Positions 1-11,683 of a DNA stretch of 64,000 bases are shown one piece after another (position 1 is the first letter of the stretch; each line of letters begins with the position of its first letter). The notes beneath the pieces were generated by a model. The model was not told the DNA's origin. It saw only the letters and a list, made by a program, of their open reading frames with translations, and did not search any database. Made by a program: the position numbers and the translations under genes. This DNA is from Edaphochlamys debaryana (taxonomy: Eukaryota > Chlorophyta > Chlorophyceae > Chlamydomonadales). The stretch is taken from positions 62,001 through 126,000 of the forward strand of contig JAEHOE010000008.1 in the NCBI GenBank assembly GCA_016858145.1, given 5' to 3'.

Positions 1-1095
1 TGTGGGCACGGTACACCACAAGGCGCGGGGTAGAGGAGGGTGACGGCCTCAGGGGCATCAGCACTTTCAGCTGCGCATTGCTCCGGTCGTCGGCGGCAGG
101 TGACAGCTACCCCGCTGACCCGCTCCGCCCCGGGGCTCCGGTCAGGCCCGTTTCCCTGAACGCTGAAACCCCCTCCGTAGTCCTGGCAAGCTGCAGATGC
201 TCTACGCCTGCCCTGCCAGGGCCCTTCCTGATGTGGACCCTCATCTGGACCGTTGTGGACCCTGGCAGCAAGCTCCTCCTGGGCAGCTTTGGGCAACCTG
301 TCCACAGGACAGAAGCCCCACTGCTCCACTGACTGCAGTCCCCGGGAACTCGGTTGTGTTGGCGCCCGGCACAAGGCTGGTAGGCCGGTTGGGTTCAACG
401 CAGTGGCATGAGCAGCCCAGGGCGTTCGACAGTGGGCACGGCCTCACTCCCCTTGCTCTTCTACGACAACAATGCGCCCTTCGGAGCAAGTCGTGGCCAA
501 GATAGCTAGGCCGTCGACTGGAAGTAAATTTTGGGTGGCCCTTCGGCGGTGCCCCTCGATGTGCCCCTCGGGAAGAGGGCGTGCGTGCGTGTGGGAGAGG
601 GGTCCCGGACCTTCGATAAGGCTCACCTCGAGCAATGCTTGCGCGGCCTGAAGCGTCGTGGCTCCGGCTCTTCGCTCCGGCTCCGGCTCCGGCTCCGAAG
701 GGCCGCAACAGTAAATTGCACGTGCACATGCGGGCGCCCGGTCGTTGGCTGTGCACCCGATGCTCTAGGTATGTAGATCTGAGACAGACCTAAGAGTACG
801 CAGCATGTTGTCGCAAGTTCGGCGCTTTGGGGGGCGCCGGGGCTTCCGGGCACGCATGGAAAGGGCCGTCGGCAAGACCGGTGTGGGCGACCGGTCTGCA
901 ATGCGCGGGCTTCTCCGTAAGCAAAATGAGACTCTGTGGTGCGAGATGGAATATATCAGGAACAGTAACACCAAAACGTGCTGCACGCTTGCATTGCGCC
1001 GTACTTCGCGGGTCGCTGCGGCCACAAAGACCCAGCCGCTTCCCACATTCGGCCTCGTGTTGTCGCTTAGTCGCATTTCACACACAGTTGCAACC
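1..1095. other. Left-edge stretch without a recognised gene; contains GS2 promoter/5' UTR
   Basis: No open frame here resembles a known protein and none shows a credible exon chain. A short GGCTCC-type hexanucleotide run lies near 660-698. The last few hundred bases must hold the promoter and 5' UTR of the glutamine synthetase gene that starts at 1096. I see no TATA box I would defend. The first part may be the tail of a gene outside the window. Confidence 0.4.
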
Positions 1096-3115
1096 ATGGC
1101 CCTCGTGTCGCGCCTCTCGACCAAGGTAGGCCGCAGCAAGCACGCAAGGGTTCCATCGGAGGACGCGTAGAGCCTGCAGCCTAACGCGCTGCTTGCCTCG
1201 CCCATTACTGCAGGTCTCCTCGCGCCCCGGAGTTGCCCGCGCGGTGAGCTGCGCGGCACGTGCTTTCTGCTTGAGGCGCCGCCGAGAAGGCTGAACCCTT
1301 GCTGCGATAGAGTCGCTGTGTGGAGCCGGCTCGGTCGCTTTTGCTTGTACTCGTAGCTAATTGACCAGTTGGGTGGTTCACAGCCTTCCGGGGGGCCTTC
1401 TCTAACGCCATTTTGTCGTTTCGCGCGTTGTGCGCTTGCAGGGCCGCTCGCTGGTGGTGCGCGTCCAGGCCTATGGCATGAAGGCGGAGTACCTCTGGGC
1501 TGATGGCAACGAGGGCAAGCCCGAGAAGGTGAGCTGCGGCTAGGGAACCCTTGTTTGGCACGTACCCAGTGCACCCCCCAGCAAGACCGCAGTCCGTGCG
1601 CTAGCTGCGAAGCCACCGCAAGTGAGCGAGCCAGCCACTGTTTTGCTCAGGTCCCCAGCAGCGTACTAGGGACGGCCCTTGCGTTGGAACAACAAGCTGT
1701 GCCCGGACCCTTGTGCGCTGGCTGTCTCGTGCTATCCTAGCCCCTTGGCTCACCTTTGCGCCGCCCCCGCCCTCCTCTCAGGGCATGATCTTCAACGAGA
1801 TGCGGTCCAAGACCAAGTGCTTCGATGAGCCCATGGGCCTGGACGCCTCGCTGTACCCTGACTGGTCCTTCGATGGCTCCTCCACCGGCCAGGCCGCCGG
1901 CAACAACTCGGACTGCATCCTGCGGTGAGCAACGGCGCGGCAGGGGGCTAGCCGTGCAAGGGCCTGTGGGCTCAGCTGCCGTCTGAGCTTGGGACCGGCT
2001 GGACTCGGGCTGCGCCAATACGCTTGCAGTTGTCAGGCGGACAAGTTCTTCCACTCGCCGGCCCCTGATGCTTACCCTTCCTGTCCTCCCCCCCGCCCCC
2101 TCGTGCCCCCTCCTTCGCAGCCCCGTCCGCGTGGTCACCGACCCCATCCGCGGTGCCCCCCACGTGCTGGTGATGTGCGAGGTGTTTGCCCCCGATGGCA
2201 AGCCCCACCCCACCAACACCCGCGCCAAGCTCCGGGACATGATTGACGACAAGGTCGTGGCCGAGGACTGCTGGTACGGCTTCGAGCAGGAGTACACCAT
2301 GCTCGCCAAGACCACCGGCCAGATCTACGGCTGGCCCGCCGGCGGCTTCCCCGCCCCCCAGGTGCGCAGCAAGCAGGGGCGAGGGCTTCGCGAGGAGGCA
2401 GGGGTTGGCGAGCGAGGAGGGCAGGCATTGCCATGTGGGTCGGGCTCGTCTCGAGGTATGCGGTCCTGTCGCTTACACGCCCCTCTGTCCTCGTTCTCCA
2501 CCCCCTCAGGGCCCCTTCTACTGCGGTGTGGGCGCTGAGTCCGCCTTCGGCCGCCCCCTGGCCGAGGCGCACATGGAGGCGTGCATGAAGGCCGGCCTGA
2601 AGATCTCCGGCATCAACGCCGAGGTCATGCCCGGCCAGTGGGAGTACCAGATCGGCCCCGTGGGCCCCCTGGAGCTGGGCGATGAGGTCATGATCTCCCG
2701 CTGGCTGCTGCACCGCCTGGGCGAGGACTTCGGCATCGTGTCGACCTTCAACCCCAAGCCCGTGCGCACCGGCGACTGGAACGGCACCGGCGCCCACACC
2801 AACTTCTCGACCAAGTCGATGCGCGTGCCCGGCGGCATGCAGGTGATCGAGGAGGCCGTGGTCAAGCTGTCCAAGACCCACATCGAGCACATCACCCAGT
2901 ACGGCATCGGCAACGAGGCCCGCCTGACCGGCAAGCACGAGACGTGCGACATCAACACCTTCAAGCACGGTGTTGCCGACCGCGGCTCGTCCATCCGCAT
3001 CCCGCTGCCCGTCATGCTCAAGGGCTACGGCTACCTGGAGGACCGCCGCCCCGCCGCCAACGTCGACCCCTACGTCGTCGCCCGCCTGCTCATCAAGACC
3101 ATCCTCAAGTCCTAA
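1096..3115 (+). CDS. GLN2: Glutamine synthetase, chloroplast form (GS2)
   Basis: Makes glutamine from glutamate, ammonium and ATP, the entry step of nitrogen assimilation. Exons: 1096-1125, 1214-1243, 1442-1528, 1782-1924, 2121-2361, 2510-3115; 378 residues, normal for eukaryotic GS. All junctions keep frame (phases 0,0,0,2,0). The first three exons encode a basic, Ser/Val-rich leader (MALVSRLSTK...) before the mature start around AYGMKAEYLWADGNEG, so plastid import is inferred. Hallmarks seen: the DGSSTGQA loop, the GFEQEY substrate motif, NGTGAHTNFSTKSMR in the nucleotide site, and HETCDINTFKHGVADRGSS, which carries the flap and adenylate-contact region. It matches the GS2 class of green algae almost residue for residue. 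The small leader exons decide the start; an upstream untranslated exon is possible. Confidence 0.97.
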
Positions 3116-3189
3116 GCGGATCGGTCGCTCGGGAGCTGGGATCGGGGACCTCGGGAGCGGAGCTGGCGGGAGCGGGCCACAGCAGGCGG

Positions 3190-3237
3190 ACCGGCGGACT
3201 GGTCGGAGGCCTGACCGGCGGACTGGTCGGAGGCCTG
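3190..3237 (+). repeat. 24-bp tandem duplication in the GS2 3' UTR
   Basis: Two perfect head-to-tail copies of a 24-base unit beginning ACCGGCGGACTGG, lying 75 bases after the GS2 stop codon. It is non-coding and looks like simple local duplication. Confidence 0.85.
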
Positions 3238-3821
3238 AGCAAGAGGCGGCTGCCGCGGCTTGCGTCGTAACGTGGCAGCGGCTGTGGAGCCTGGAGCCGG
3301 CGAGGAGCGGTCGCGTTGGGGGGCTGTTGGGCGAGCGTTGATTGTGTATTAGCAGCGGGATATACGGGACCCTTAGCCGGGAGGAACTTGAGCGTGGGGC
3401 ATTCGGGTGGGCGGGTTTGACATAGAGGTTTGGCCCGGAAGACGGGCGGGTGACGCGGAGCGTTTCCTCAACACGAATTGACTGAGCGGCTAGCTAGCAG
3501 GAGCGGGGGCTGGGAGGACGCGGCGGCGTTGGACGGCTCCAGAAGATTTGCCCTCTGGTCGCCTACCTACTAACTGGTCTTTGGCTGACTGTGCGGACGA
3601 GTGCGCAGCATACTTACCTTTTCGCACACTTACTGGACGCGGGCCTGCCACAACAGCAGGCCCCTGAAGCCGGTCTGCTTGGCGCTCTTTCTTCTGGGGG
3701 GCACAAGAGGTTTTGGGGTTCTGGGTGGGTAACACGAGGGCACGGGAGCGGGTAGGATGCTGAATGCACGAGCGAATCGCACATGCGGCGGCCGGATTAT
3801 GCGCGCCGTGGATGGAGGCGG

Positions 3822-3826
3822 TGTAA
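3822..3826 (+). promoter_or_regulatory. TGTAA polyadenylation signal for GS2
   Basis: TGTAA is the usual poly(A) signal of green algal nuclear genes. This copy lies about 710 bases after the GS2 stop, giving a long 3' UTR. Confidence 0.55.
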
Positions 3827-3940
3827 CTGAAGTTCTGTGTTCTGTTCTGTGGGTCTGATCACCGTCAGTGTTACGGAGCACGGGCACCGCTCTTCGCAGC
3901 GGGCTGGACAGCCCAGAACGTGCATGCAGCTCTCCGCGGC

Positions 3941-3945
3941 TTACA
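3941..3945 (-). promoter_or_regulatory. TGTAA polyadenylation signal for the LCB kinase gene
   Basis: TTACA on the plus strand reads TGTAA on the minus strand, about 445 bases downstream of the kinase stop codon. Confidence 0.5.
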
Positions 3946-4389
3946 GGAGAGGTACATCTCAGCAGTCCCGCTCTGGGCATGCCACCCGCTCGTTGCATAG
4001 TTGGTTGCCCCCGGTACTCGCTGAGGAAAGTGTGCACCCGCCTCAACTACGGCAGTCCCCGCTGAAGTGCCCGTTCAGCCTTGCTCAGCCTCCTACCTTC
4101 CTTGCTCTCCATGCCTTGCACTTGCCCTCCACTCCCTGCACGCGTGCGCTCTGGATTTCTCTGCCACCATCCGCCGGGCCCCAACACGCGAAGCCCGCAG
4201 CGTCGCTCACAGCACCACAGCGTAACTGCTGCCCGCGCCCCACCATGCCCCTAGTTGCCCTCCTGTCAGCCCTCGCCTATCGCCAATCCTGCTCCTGCTC
4301 CTGGACGCATCATGAACCGTGGCCAGCGCGCAACCGTCCTGTCGGCCCTAGCCACAGTGTGCACGAGCACTCTGGCCCGGCGCGGCCCC

Positions 4390-7300
4390 CTAGCGCGGCT
4401 CCTGGAAGCTGGGCGACACCATCAGGCGGCACAGGCCCGGGTGACACTCGAGGTAGAGCGGTCGGTCGGGCACCTGGGGGCAAGGGGGTGGGGTGGGGGG
4501 TAGGCATGGGCGGAGCAATCAGGCAGGGGGGCGGGGCGGAGCGGGGCGGCGGGGTTCAGCATGCATACTGACTGCCGGCGACACTGGACGCGCCACTCGC
4601 TCCATCCCCGTAACACCTTCCGCCAATCCTCTGTAGACAAAGCTCAAGCCCTACACCTCCTCCCCATCCCTCCCCAACCGCATCGCCCCCGCCCCCCACC
4701 TGCTCCCCGTCCAGCACCGTGTACGTGGCCACATCCCGCTGCTCGAACAGCAGCGCACGCGCCTGTGGAGGGGGAGGGGGAGGGGAGGCTAAGTCGAGGA
4801 GGATCAGCGGGTGCAGCCAAGGGTTCCCGGGCTTCGCGGCCGTCAGCTGCACCGCTCCCAGGCCGTGCCCACTTAGCAACCCAGTGCCGGGCCTTCAGAC
4901 TGCCTCGCCTCGCCCCTGTGTTCTTTCCTCAACCCCTGGGGCCCCACCACCTTCACAACGCCCAACACGCGGGGCTTGGACCACAGACTCCGCACCGCTC
5001 GGTCAGCCTTGGCCCCTCGGCCCACCCAACCCCACGCCTTCTGCGTCTCACCCCCCCCCCCCAAACGCAACCCCCTTCCCCCCCCCCACCTTGACCACGT
5101 CCAGCACGCCGGGCGTGTTGGCGAAGGAGCCGTCCTCCGTGCCCAGCAGCATGCGCAGGCTGGGGGGAGGGGGGGGGGGGAAGGGGGAAGAGGGGGGGCA
5201 GCGAAGAGGCGTCAGGTGACGAATTTGGGCCGGGAGGGTCCTCGCGGCCCGCGCGTGGCTGGCTACGCACGATGCGGGGGAGGCGGGGAGCGGAGCCTTA
5301 CGGCTACAGGCGGCAGTCCAGAGAAGGGCAGGGGAAGGTTGCTGCGTCTGGGTCAAGCCCCTGCCGTGTAACCCCACGAGCCCTCCGTTGTAGCCCCGCC
5401 AGTGCCACCAGCCCTACCACACGCCCACCTGCGCATGCGCATGCCGCGGGGCGCGGGGCGCGAGGAGGCGTTGCGGCCCACCCCCGGGGGCCCCTCCATG
5501 TGCCACACGTCCCACGCGCCGTCGCCCATGCGGCCGCCCGGGTTCTGGGGACCAGGGCCAGGGGGGGGACAACACGCATGAGCAGCGGCACCGTCAGGCG
5601 CGTTGCCCATGCAATGCAGGGCGGAAGCTAGACACATATGGCATCGCTCCACCACCCGCCGATCTGCCGCCCTGGCTAGCGATCACATTGCACAGGTACG
5701 GGTCTGACACTGTGCTTAGCCCACCCGAAGGCGGGCCTGGCGCCAGGCCGCACCCCCGTTCGCCGCACCCAGGGTGCTCCCGCCAAGCAACCCCCCGTGC
5801 CCCCCCCCCCGTGGGCGCCCCCCACCATGCGCGCCCCCAGGGCCAGGTACTGCGTGTTGTATGCCCCGAACACGGCGAACGAGTCGGGCAGCTTGCGCCA
5901 GCCGGCGGGCAGGGTGTCGGTGGTGTCGGGCAGCGGCGAGGGCAGCGAGCGAAGGCCGGACAGGATGGGCAGCGGGGGGCCTGCAGGGCGGAAAGCGCGC
6001 ACGGCAAGGGCTATCGCGAGCAGCGTGCGGGGGCACGGCGCCGGGCTGCAAGCCGCCCCCCACAAGAGGTATAGCGCGGAGTCCAAGCGCCAGACCGCTG
6101 GCGCCGCGGTCCACGAAAGCACTCAGTGATCCAGGTGACTAGTCGATGCAACACAGCCCGAAACCCCGCCGTCGTCGTAGATCGGACCGGAGCGGACCCG
6201 ACCGCACCGGACGCGACACGGCCGGACGAGCAGCATACCTGCAGGGTAGTCCGAAACGGCCAAACCCGCGCCCGCGCCGGCTGCCATGTCTCCACTGCGG
6301 CTGCGCTCGTCGCTCGGGAGCAGACGCTCCTCCATGCCCCCCGCCCCCGCCTCCGCGGTCCCGGCAGCAGCACCCACAGCGCCCCGCGCCGCGGCCCCCA
6401 CGGGTACCGCCTGCGCGCCCGCCACGCCGCCAGCAGCCCCAGACCGGGGCCCCGCGCTGGCGCCGTCCGCTGCCAAGGCAGAGGCGGAGGCAGAGGCGGA
6501 GGCGGCCTCAGCCTCGGGCGGGAGGAAGAAGACGCGCGCCGAGTAGCATCGGCCGCGGATGATCTCCCACACGCCGCCCAGGTGGAAGCGCAGCTCGCCC
6601 ATCCAGCGCAGGTGCTGTGTGCCGATGTCCAGGTTGGCCTGGGGGGGTTGGGGGGTCAGGAGGAGAGGGGAGAGGGCCTGGCCGGGCTGGTTGGGGCAAC
6701 GCCTCGGTATGGGAATTGTATTGAGAGGCATGTGAGACCAACGTCCTGCCCTGACTCAATGCCTCGCATGCTGCCCAGATGACGGGGTCTCTCGTACGCT
6801 GCACGACCCACCATGGCGCCGTACACCACGCTCAGCACGCAGTAGAACCTGCGGGGGAGGAGGATCGGAGGCGTCGCACACTTGACAGCCATCTGCGACC
6901 TGGTTGCAACCAATTACCTTTCCCAAGCGGGACCGACTTGTACATGGGAGCGCAAACGACAGCGCTGACCAGCTGACAGGGAAACAGCCGAACTCAGCCC
7001 CACAATATGGTACCCAGTCCCCCACCCCACCACCACCACCACGTCCGCTACCTGCTGCCGGGGGGCTGCAGCACCGATGCCACGTCCACCGGCTCTGCCC
7101 GGCCCCGGCACAGCGCCACGACGGCCGTGTCCGCGTCCCACATGCCCGCGCTGGCCGCCACCCCGTTGCCGCTGCCGCAGGGCACCGCCGCCAGCGGCAC
7201 CCGCACCGCCGAGGCCCAGTCGGGGCGCTGGAAGAGGCCCTGCGGGATCGGGGGGGAAGCGCGGAGGTGCAAGTCGCGGGGAGGAGGCGGGGATGGGGCA

Positions 7301-8897
7301 GGTGGTGCAGGCGCAGAGGTCAGCGCTGCAGCCGCATGTTGCAAAGTTGGTTGCCGAAAGGCGGTTGGCGGGTTGGCGAGCTTGGGTGGGGAGGTGTAGC
7401 AGCTAGCGGCGCCACTGTGTGAGGCCGCCATAACCCAGCTACGGAGCGCCCCTTTCCCAGAAGCCCTCCACGCCCACCTGCAGCCCCTCGTACAGCGTGC
7501 CGTCGCCACCCACAAACACAATCGCGTCCACTCCCTCCGCCCCCTCAGCCCCTTGCCCTCCAGCCGCCGCCGCCCCTGCTGCCGCCGCCTCTGCCGGCGG
7601 CACGTTCAGGGTCAGGTCCCGCACCAGCTCCGCCGCGTGCATGGGCGCGCGCGTCTTCATCACAGTCACCCGCAGCCCCGCCACGTCACGCAGCAGCGGC
7701 AGCAGGTGGGAGTCGACCACCCTGGCCGCGCCGCCGCGGCCGCTGACGGGGTTGACGATGGCTGCCAGGTGCGGGGGCGTGGCGCGGCCCCACCAGGAGG
7801 AGGTGCGGCGGATGTGGGTCACCAGCTCCGCCACCGCCTCCACGTCGCCGGGGGTGTTGGCGACCTCAAAGCTGTGGGCAGGCCAGGGCCGGGTCGGGTC
7901 GGGAAGGGTTGGGTCGGCAAGGGCCGAGAGTAGGGTGTGTGCTGATGTGGGCTGGAAGCATGCACGCCGCATTCCGGCACCGCCAGGTCGAGTTCCACGG
8001 CGCGGTTCGGCGTGGGTGCCGTTAGAGAGACGGGGAGTGCGTTCGGCACCCACCGCGGCGTGTGCAGCAGCTTGAATGAGCGCCGCTCCACGCAGCCCGC
8101 CTTGGCGACCCGCTCCACGGCGTACCACACCGTGAAGGCCGTGCCAGCGGGGTTCTCCAGGCGGGCACCCAGGAGCTGCTCCACGGGGATGGACTGGCGG
8201 GGCGGGGGCAGGGGTGTGGGCGAACGGGTGGCTGAGCGGGTGGGAGGACCGCAGTGATTGGGGGGGCTCGAGGAAGGACGTGACAGGGGTTTAGGGGTGG
8301 TGAGGGTTAGTTGGATGTGGGGGCCCGCTCATGGGTGCTGCGAGGAACCGCGCCGGGGCCCTTGGCCTTGGGGAGGCCTCCTCAAGCCTGGAGACGTGAT
8401 GCGGCAAGCGATGCGTACCTGGGCCTTGTTGCGGCGGAAAAGGCTTGTCAGCCAGCGCAGGAACCCCGGGCCGTGCTGCACAGGGCCGGGGAGGGGAATC
8501 TGAAGCAGCAGGGAGGCGAGCGGTGGTAAGCTGGCTGAGGGTCTTGTGGCTCGGGCCGGGACCGTAGCCCGGGGGAAGGGGTGGGGGAGAACGGTTGTCC
8601 CTTTGACGTTCAGGAGCCTACCCGGGTGGGGTCCCGGTTTCCAGCTTCGCGACTCGACCCCAGGCCGCCTGTCCGCCTTCCTCCGTCGCGGTCGCGCCAC
8701 AACTAAGCAGCCATGGCCGGCGACACGCCCAAACGCACTCGAAACGGGCTCCAAGTCAAGTCAGGGGTGAAGGTCAGCCGGCGCTCCTCCAGCACCAGCA
8801 CTCCAGGGCCAGCAGGCGTCCGCACGCGGAGACACGGCCTGGCTTGCTCGACATCCAGGTTGATGCCATCACCAATCACCGCCATGGCTCCGTCCAA
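4390..8897 (-). CDS. Sphingosine / long-chain-base kinase-like lipid kinase
   Basis: Predicted to phosphorylate sphingoid bases (or a related lipid) using ATP. Exons in coding order: 8897-8739, 8499-8419, 8193-8054, 7871-7478, 7239-7052, 6848-6812, 6638-6239, 5980-5826, 5544-5429, 5159-5090, 4762-4700, 4473-4390; 628 residues, every phase consistent. The DAGK catalytic domain starts near residue 145 with IVNPVSGRGG. It continues with the nucleotide loop IVFVGGDGTLYEG, then VPCGSGNGVAASAGM, then DIGTQHLRWMGELRFHLG, which is the signature of sphingosine kinases. The C-terminal subdomain ends with DVATYTVLDGE and ECHPGLCRLMVSPSF. The family's usual SGDG loop is VGGDGT here, as in DAG kinases, so ceramide or another lipid cannot be excluded. 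An Ala-rich low-complexity linker of about 90 residues is encoded by the exon at 6239-6638. The N terminus before the kinase domain is unfamiliar. Confidence 0.88.
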
Positions 8898-9424
8898 GCT
8901 CGCCTAGCGCCTAGCTGAGGCCTCTATAGATCTAACCTAAATGTGCGGTGCGCAGCAATACATTATTAGAGCGAACAGGTGATAACGAGCGCGACAGCTG
9001 CTGCACGCGCGTCAACGTCAAGCGCTAGACAGCGAGCAGGTAGCTTCCTGATATCAGTGGCAGATCAAAAAGCTTTGGTTTGTGCGGGTGGTTTGTGCGA
9101 TCGCGCGCTCTGAGCCAACTCGCGCGAAACCCGACCGTCCCCCCGCCCCCTCCCCCCACAAAGCAAGCCAGTCAAGAGCCTTTTGCTGAGGAGGTCCAGT
9201 CCGCCATGCCGATGCGTGTGTTCATTGGGTGGGCTCGGTGGGTGGGGCCGGGGTGACGCCGGGGGCCCGGGCGGGAGGAAGCGTGCCGAAATACACGCCT
9301 GTCTCGTGTCCATGTGCGGCTTCTCGCTCAAGTCTCTCGATACACACACGACTACATCTCAGTAAACACATTAGGCCGAGGAGGCTTTCAGGCAGCGAGG
9401 GCGCCCGCTGGGGCTCGCTAGGGA
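8898..9424. promoter_or_regulatory. Divergent promoter region, LCB kinase / mS23
   Basis: A 527-base spacer separates two outward-facing start codons, so both promoters and 5' UTRs must lie here. It is less GC-rich than the flanking exons. I do not recognise specific elements. Confidence 0.5.
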
Positions 9425-10277
9425 ATGGTGTCCGCTTCCGCTTTCTTGCGCAATGGCCCGAAAGTCAAGCATCACAGTCTGATAGTCAAGCTGATGCGCG
9501 ATGTGGAGAGCGGGCAGTTCGCGGCACCACGCGCGTTTGATGTGCTCTCTCGGCAAGTCGCTGCTCGCGCTGCGGGTATTTCTTAAATGGGCGAGCTGAA
9601 GCTGAGACTTTCGGTGCTATGTGCGTGCCGCAGGTACCGCACGGAACAGCTTTCCCTAAACACATCCGACCGGCCACGGATACAGCTGCCAGAGGCGCCG
9701 TTTGTGCGGGCTTTCCTCCAAAAGTATCCGGAAGTGGGTCGCATGTCCCGTGGACTTGGGCGATGGGTGAGGGGTGTGGGCTGGTGGGGTGGGGGGGAGG
9801 GGGCCAATGCCATAAGTGACCCCGCGCGTCGACGACGTATGTTCTCGCCGCCGCCTTTAACGTCCGTCCTCGCAGGCCAAGTCCGAGCCCGTAGCGCTCA
9901 ACTCCTTTGCGCCGCCCCTGGCGCGGCAGTTCGCCCAGCGGCAGCTGGAGCTCATTCAGTCGGGGCAGGACACGGCGGCGGCCTTCGCTCAGGCGGAGAA
10001 GGACTTCGCGGCACGCATCCAAGCACTCCGCAGGTACGGGTAACCCCTGCCAACCTTCCAGCCCTCGTGGCCTTGTGCGGTTCCACCTGTGCTGGTCCAG
10101 TCCTCCTTTGCCCACCGCTCCCCCTGGCGCCGCCTCACCCGCGGCCCCCCGCCTCCCCGCAGTCGCTACCTGGCCTCCGCCACTGGCTCCACCAACCCGC
10201 TGGAGCTGCTGCGGCAGGCGGAGCAGGAGGCGCTGGACGCGGGGCTGGAGGCGCTGGCGGAGACGCAGCGGCGGTAG
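9425..10277 (+). CDS. mS23: Mitochondrial small-subunit ribosomal protein mS23-like
   Basis: A structural protein of the mitoribosome small subunit. Exons: 9425-9552, 9634-9733, 9876-10033, 10163-10277; 166 residues. Similarity to plant mS23 is clearest across IQLPEAPFVRAFLQKYPEAK, then LNSFAPPLARQFAQRQLEL and the following Ala/Glu-rich helix. The N terminus (MVSASAFLRNGPKVKHHSL) is basic and could be a mitochondrial presequence. Exon 1 must end at a GC donor (CG|GCAAGT). The only GT sites nearby are in the wrong phase, whereas GCAAGT joins in frame to the acceptor at 9633. After the stop there is a run of degenerate AGCAGCGGC-type repeats that is untranslated. The function rests on sequence resemblance recalled from the plant family. 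Confidence 0.72.
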
Positions 10278-11683
10278 CAGAGGCAGTGGGAGCAGCGGCG
10301 GTAGCAGCGGCAGTGGGAGCAGCGGTGGGAGCAGCGGCAGGGAGCGGTGCAGGCGCAGGAGTCCAGGCGGCATGCGCGGGTCCTTCAATACTGGGGGCCG
10401 TGGTGAGCAACAGCAGGGCTGTGCCGCACGCGGCTTGGCTGCCCAGCGGCTGACTGGAGAGGTGGATGCGTAGGGAAACGGACGCTGAGGAGGAGTCACA
10501 AGCCTTGGGGCTGGAGCAAAAAGAGGACTCAGGGCTGGCGGGCGTGAGGTGTACGCTTATTCGGGCGAGTCGGCTTGAACGGCTGAGAGTCTAGTGCGGC
10601 CCTGGAAACGTATGAGAAGAGAGGGAGTGGTGCGAACGCAGTGGGTGACTGCAGGGCTGGCGCGTGCCGGCTGCAGCCGTGCCGCGCAGCAGCGCACTGC
10701 GTGGGGGACACGTGGCGACGGGAGGGACGATGCTAAGCTTCCCTTGTCAGCCGCTTGTGGCCTTGTGGCCGTATGCCCCACTGCTCTGTTGGTGATGACT
10801 GCTGGGGGCGAGTAAGGAGCCGCAGACGTGGCTGAGCGTGGCCAAGGGTTGCCGTCTACGGGAGGAGGACCGGGGTTGGCACTGCACTGCGGCATTCTTA
10901 AAGGGATCAGCGTCTGAGTATGAATGAGCGTGTGTGGCGGGGGGTTGGGTGGGAGCAACAGGGGAGCAATGTCGAGGAGCGGGACTGCGGGAGCTGCGCT
11001 GGGGCAAGGTCAGGCCGATGTACCGTAGTCCTGCAATCTCGAGACATCTGAGCAGTGCCCACGCCCACTAAAGTCCAGTCAATGCAACGTATTCTAGGAG
11101 GGCAGCCGGCACAGGTCGTTTGCGTGCCGGGAGCAGACTCGCCTGCGTCAGTCCCTGCCGATAACCTGGCCCTGCCCTGGCTCCGTCTCCTCCAGAGCGT
11201 GGCACACCCTTCCCCCTCAGCAACAAAAGCCAAGTTCCAAGCATCCAGCAAGGCCAGGACACCATTCCGCAGGCTGACCACACAGAGCAAGAGTGCGTGG
11301 AGCCCTCGTCAATAGAAACAGATTTGCCTCCCTGCCTACCAAGAACCCTTTGCCTGGCTGCCCTGCCTACCAAGAACCCTTTGCCTGGCTGTATCTCTTC
11401 ATGCTAGCGTCGCCGTCCTCACTGCCGGCCCGACTGCGGCCGCACACTGCCTGCTCGACCTCCATTGAGTTCACGGCCCCCCGGTGCCCACAGCAAGTCC
11501 CGCCTACTGGCGCTCCGGATACCCCTCCTACAGTAGCTATCTACCAGTGCGAACCAGTAGCCACCAAGGCATCCCGCAATCCGCAGCAATACGGAACTCT
11601 ACCTTGGCCGCACACTGCCCTCCCGCTCGCTGCAGCCCTGCCCAGTGCCCACACACGTGCGCACGCCGCCCCAGCCGTGCCCC
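10278..11683. other. Convergent intergenic/3' UTR region, mS23 and RAD18
   Basis: No gene is recognised. It holds the 3' UTRs of mS23 (+) and the RAD18-like gene (-). GGCAGTGGGAGCAGC-type imperfect repeats follow the mS23 stop (10278-10355). I did not find a clear TGTAA on either strand. Confidence 0.4.
11331..11391 (+). repeat. 31-bp tandem duplication in the RAD18 3' flank
   Basis: Two adjacent copies of a 31-base unit starting CCTGCCTACCAAGAACCC. It is non-coding. Confidence 0.85.

Larger units (their letters stand above)
3116..4389. other. Convergent 3' UTR region between GS2 and the LCB kinase
   Basis: No gene is recognised. The GS2 transcript (+) and the LCB-kinase transcript (-) run towards each other here. 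A TGTAA signal for each lies only about 115 bases apart, in the order expected for abutting, non-overlapping 3' UTRs. Confidence 0.55.

Noticed and set aside
9541..9600. GT donors (GTCGCT, GTATTT) for mS23 exon 1
   Set aside because: Their phases (0 and 1) break the conserved reading frame after the acceptor at 9633. Only GC donor CG|GCAAGT (phase 2) restores the mS23 sequence.
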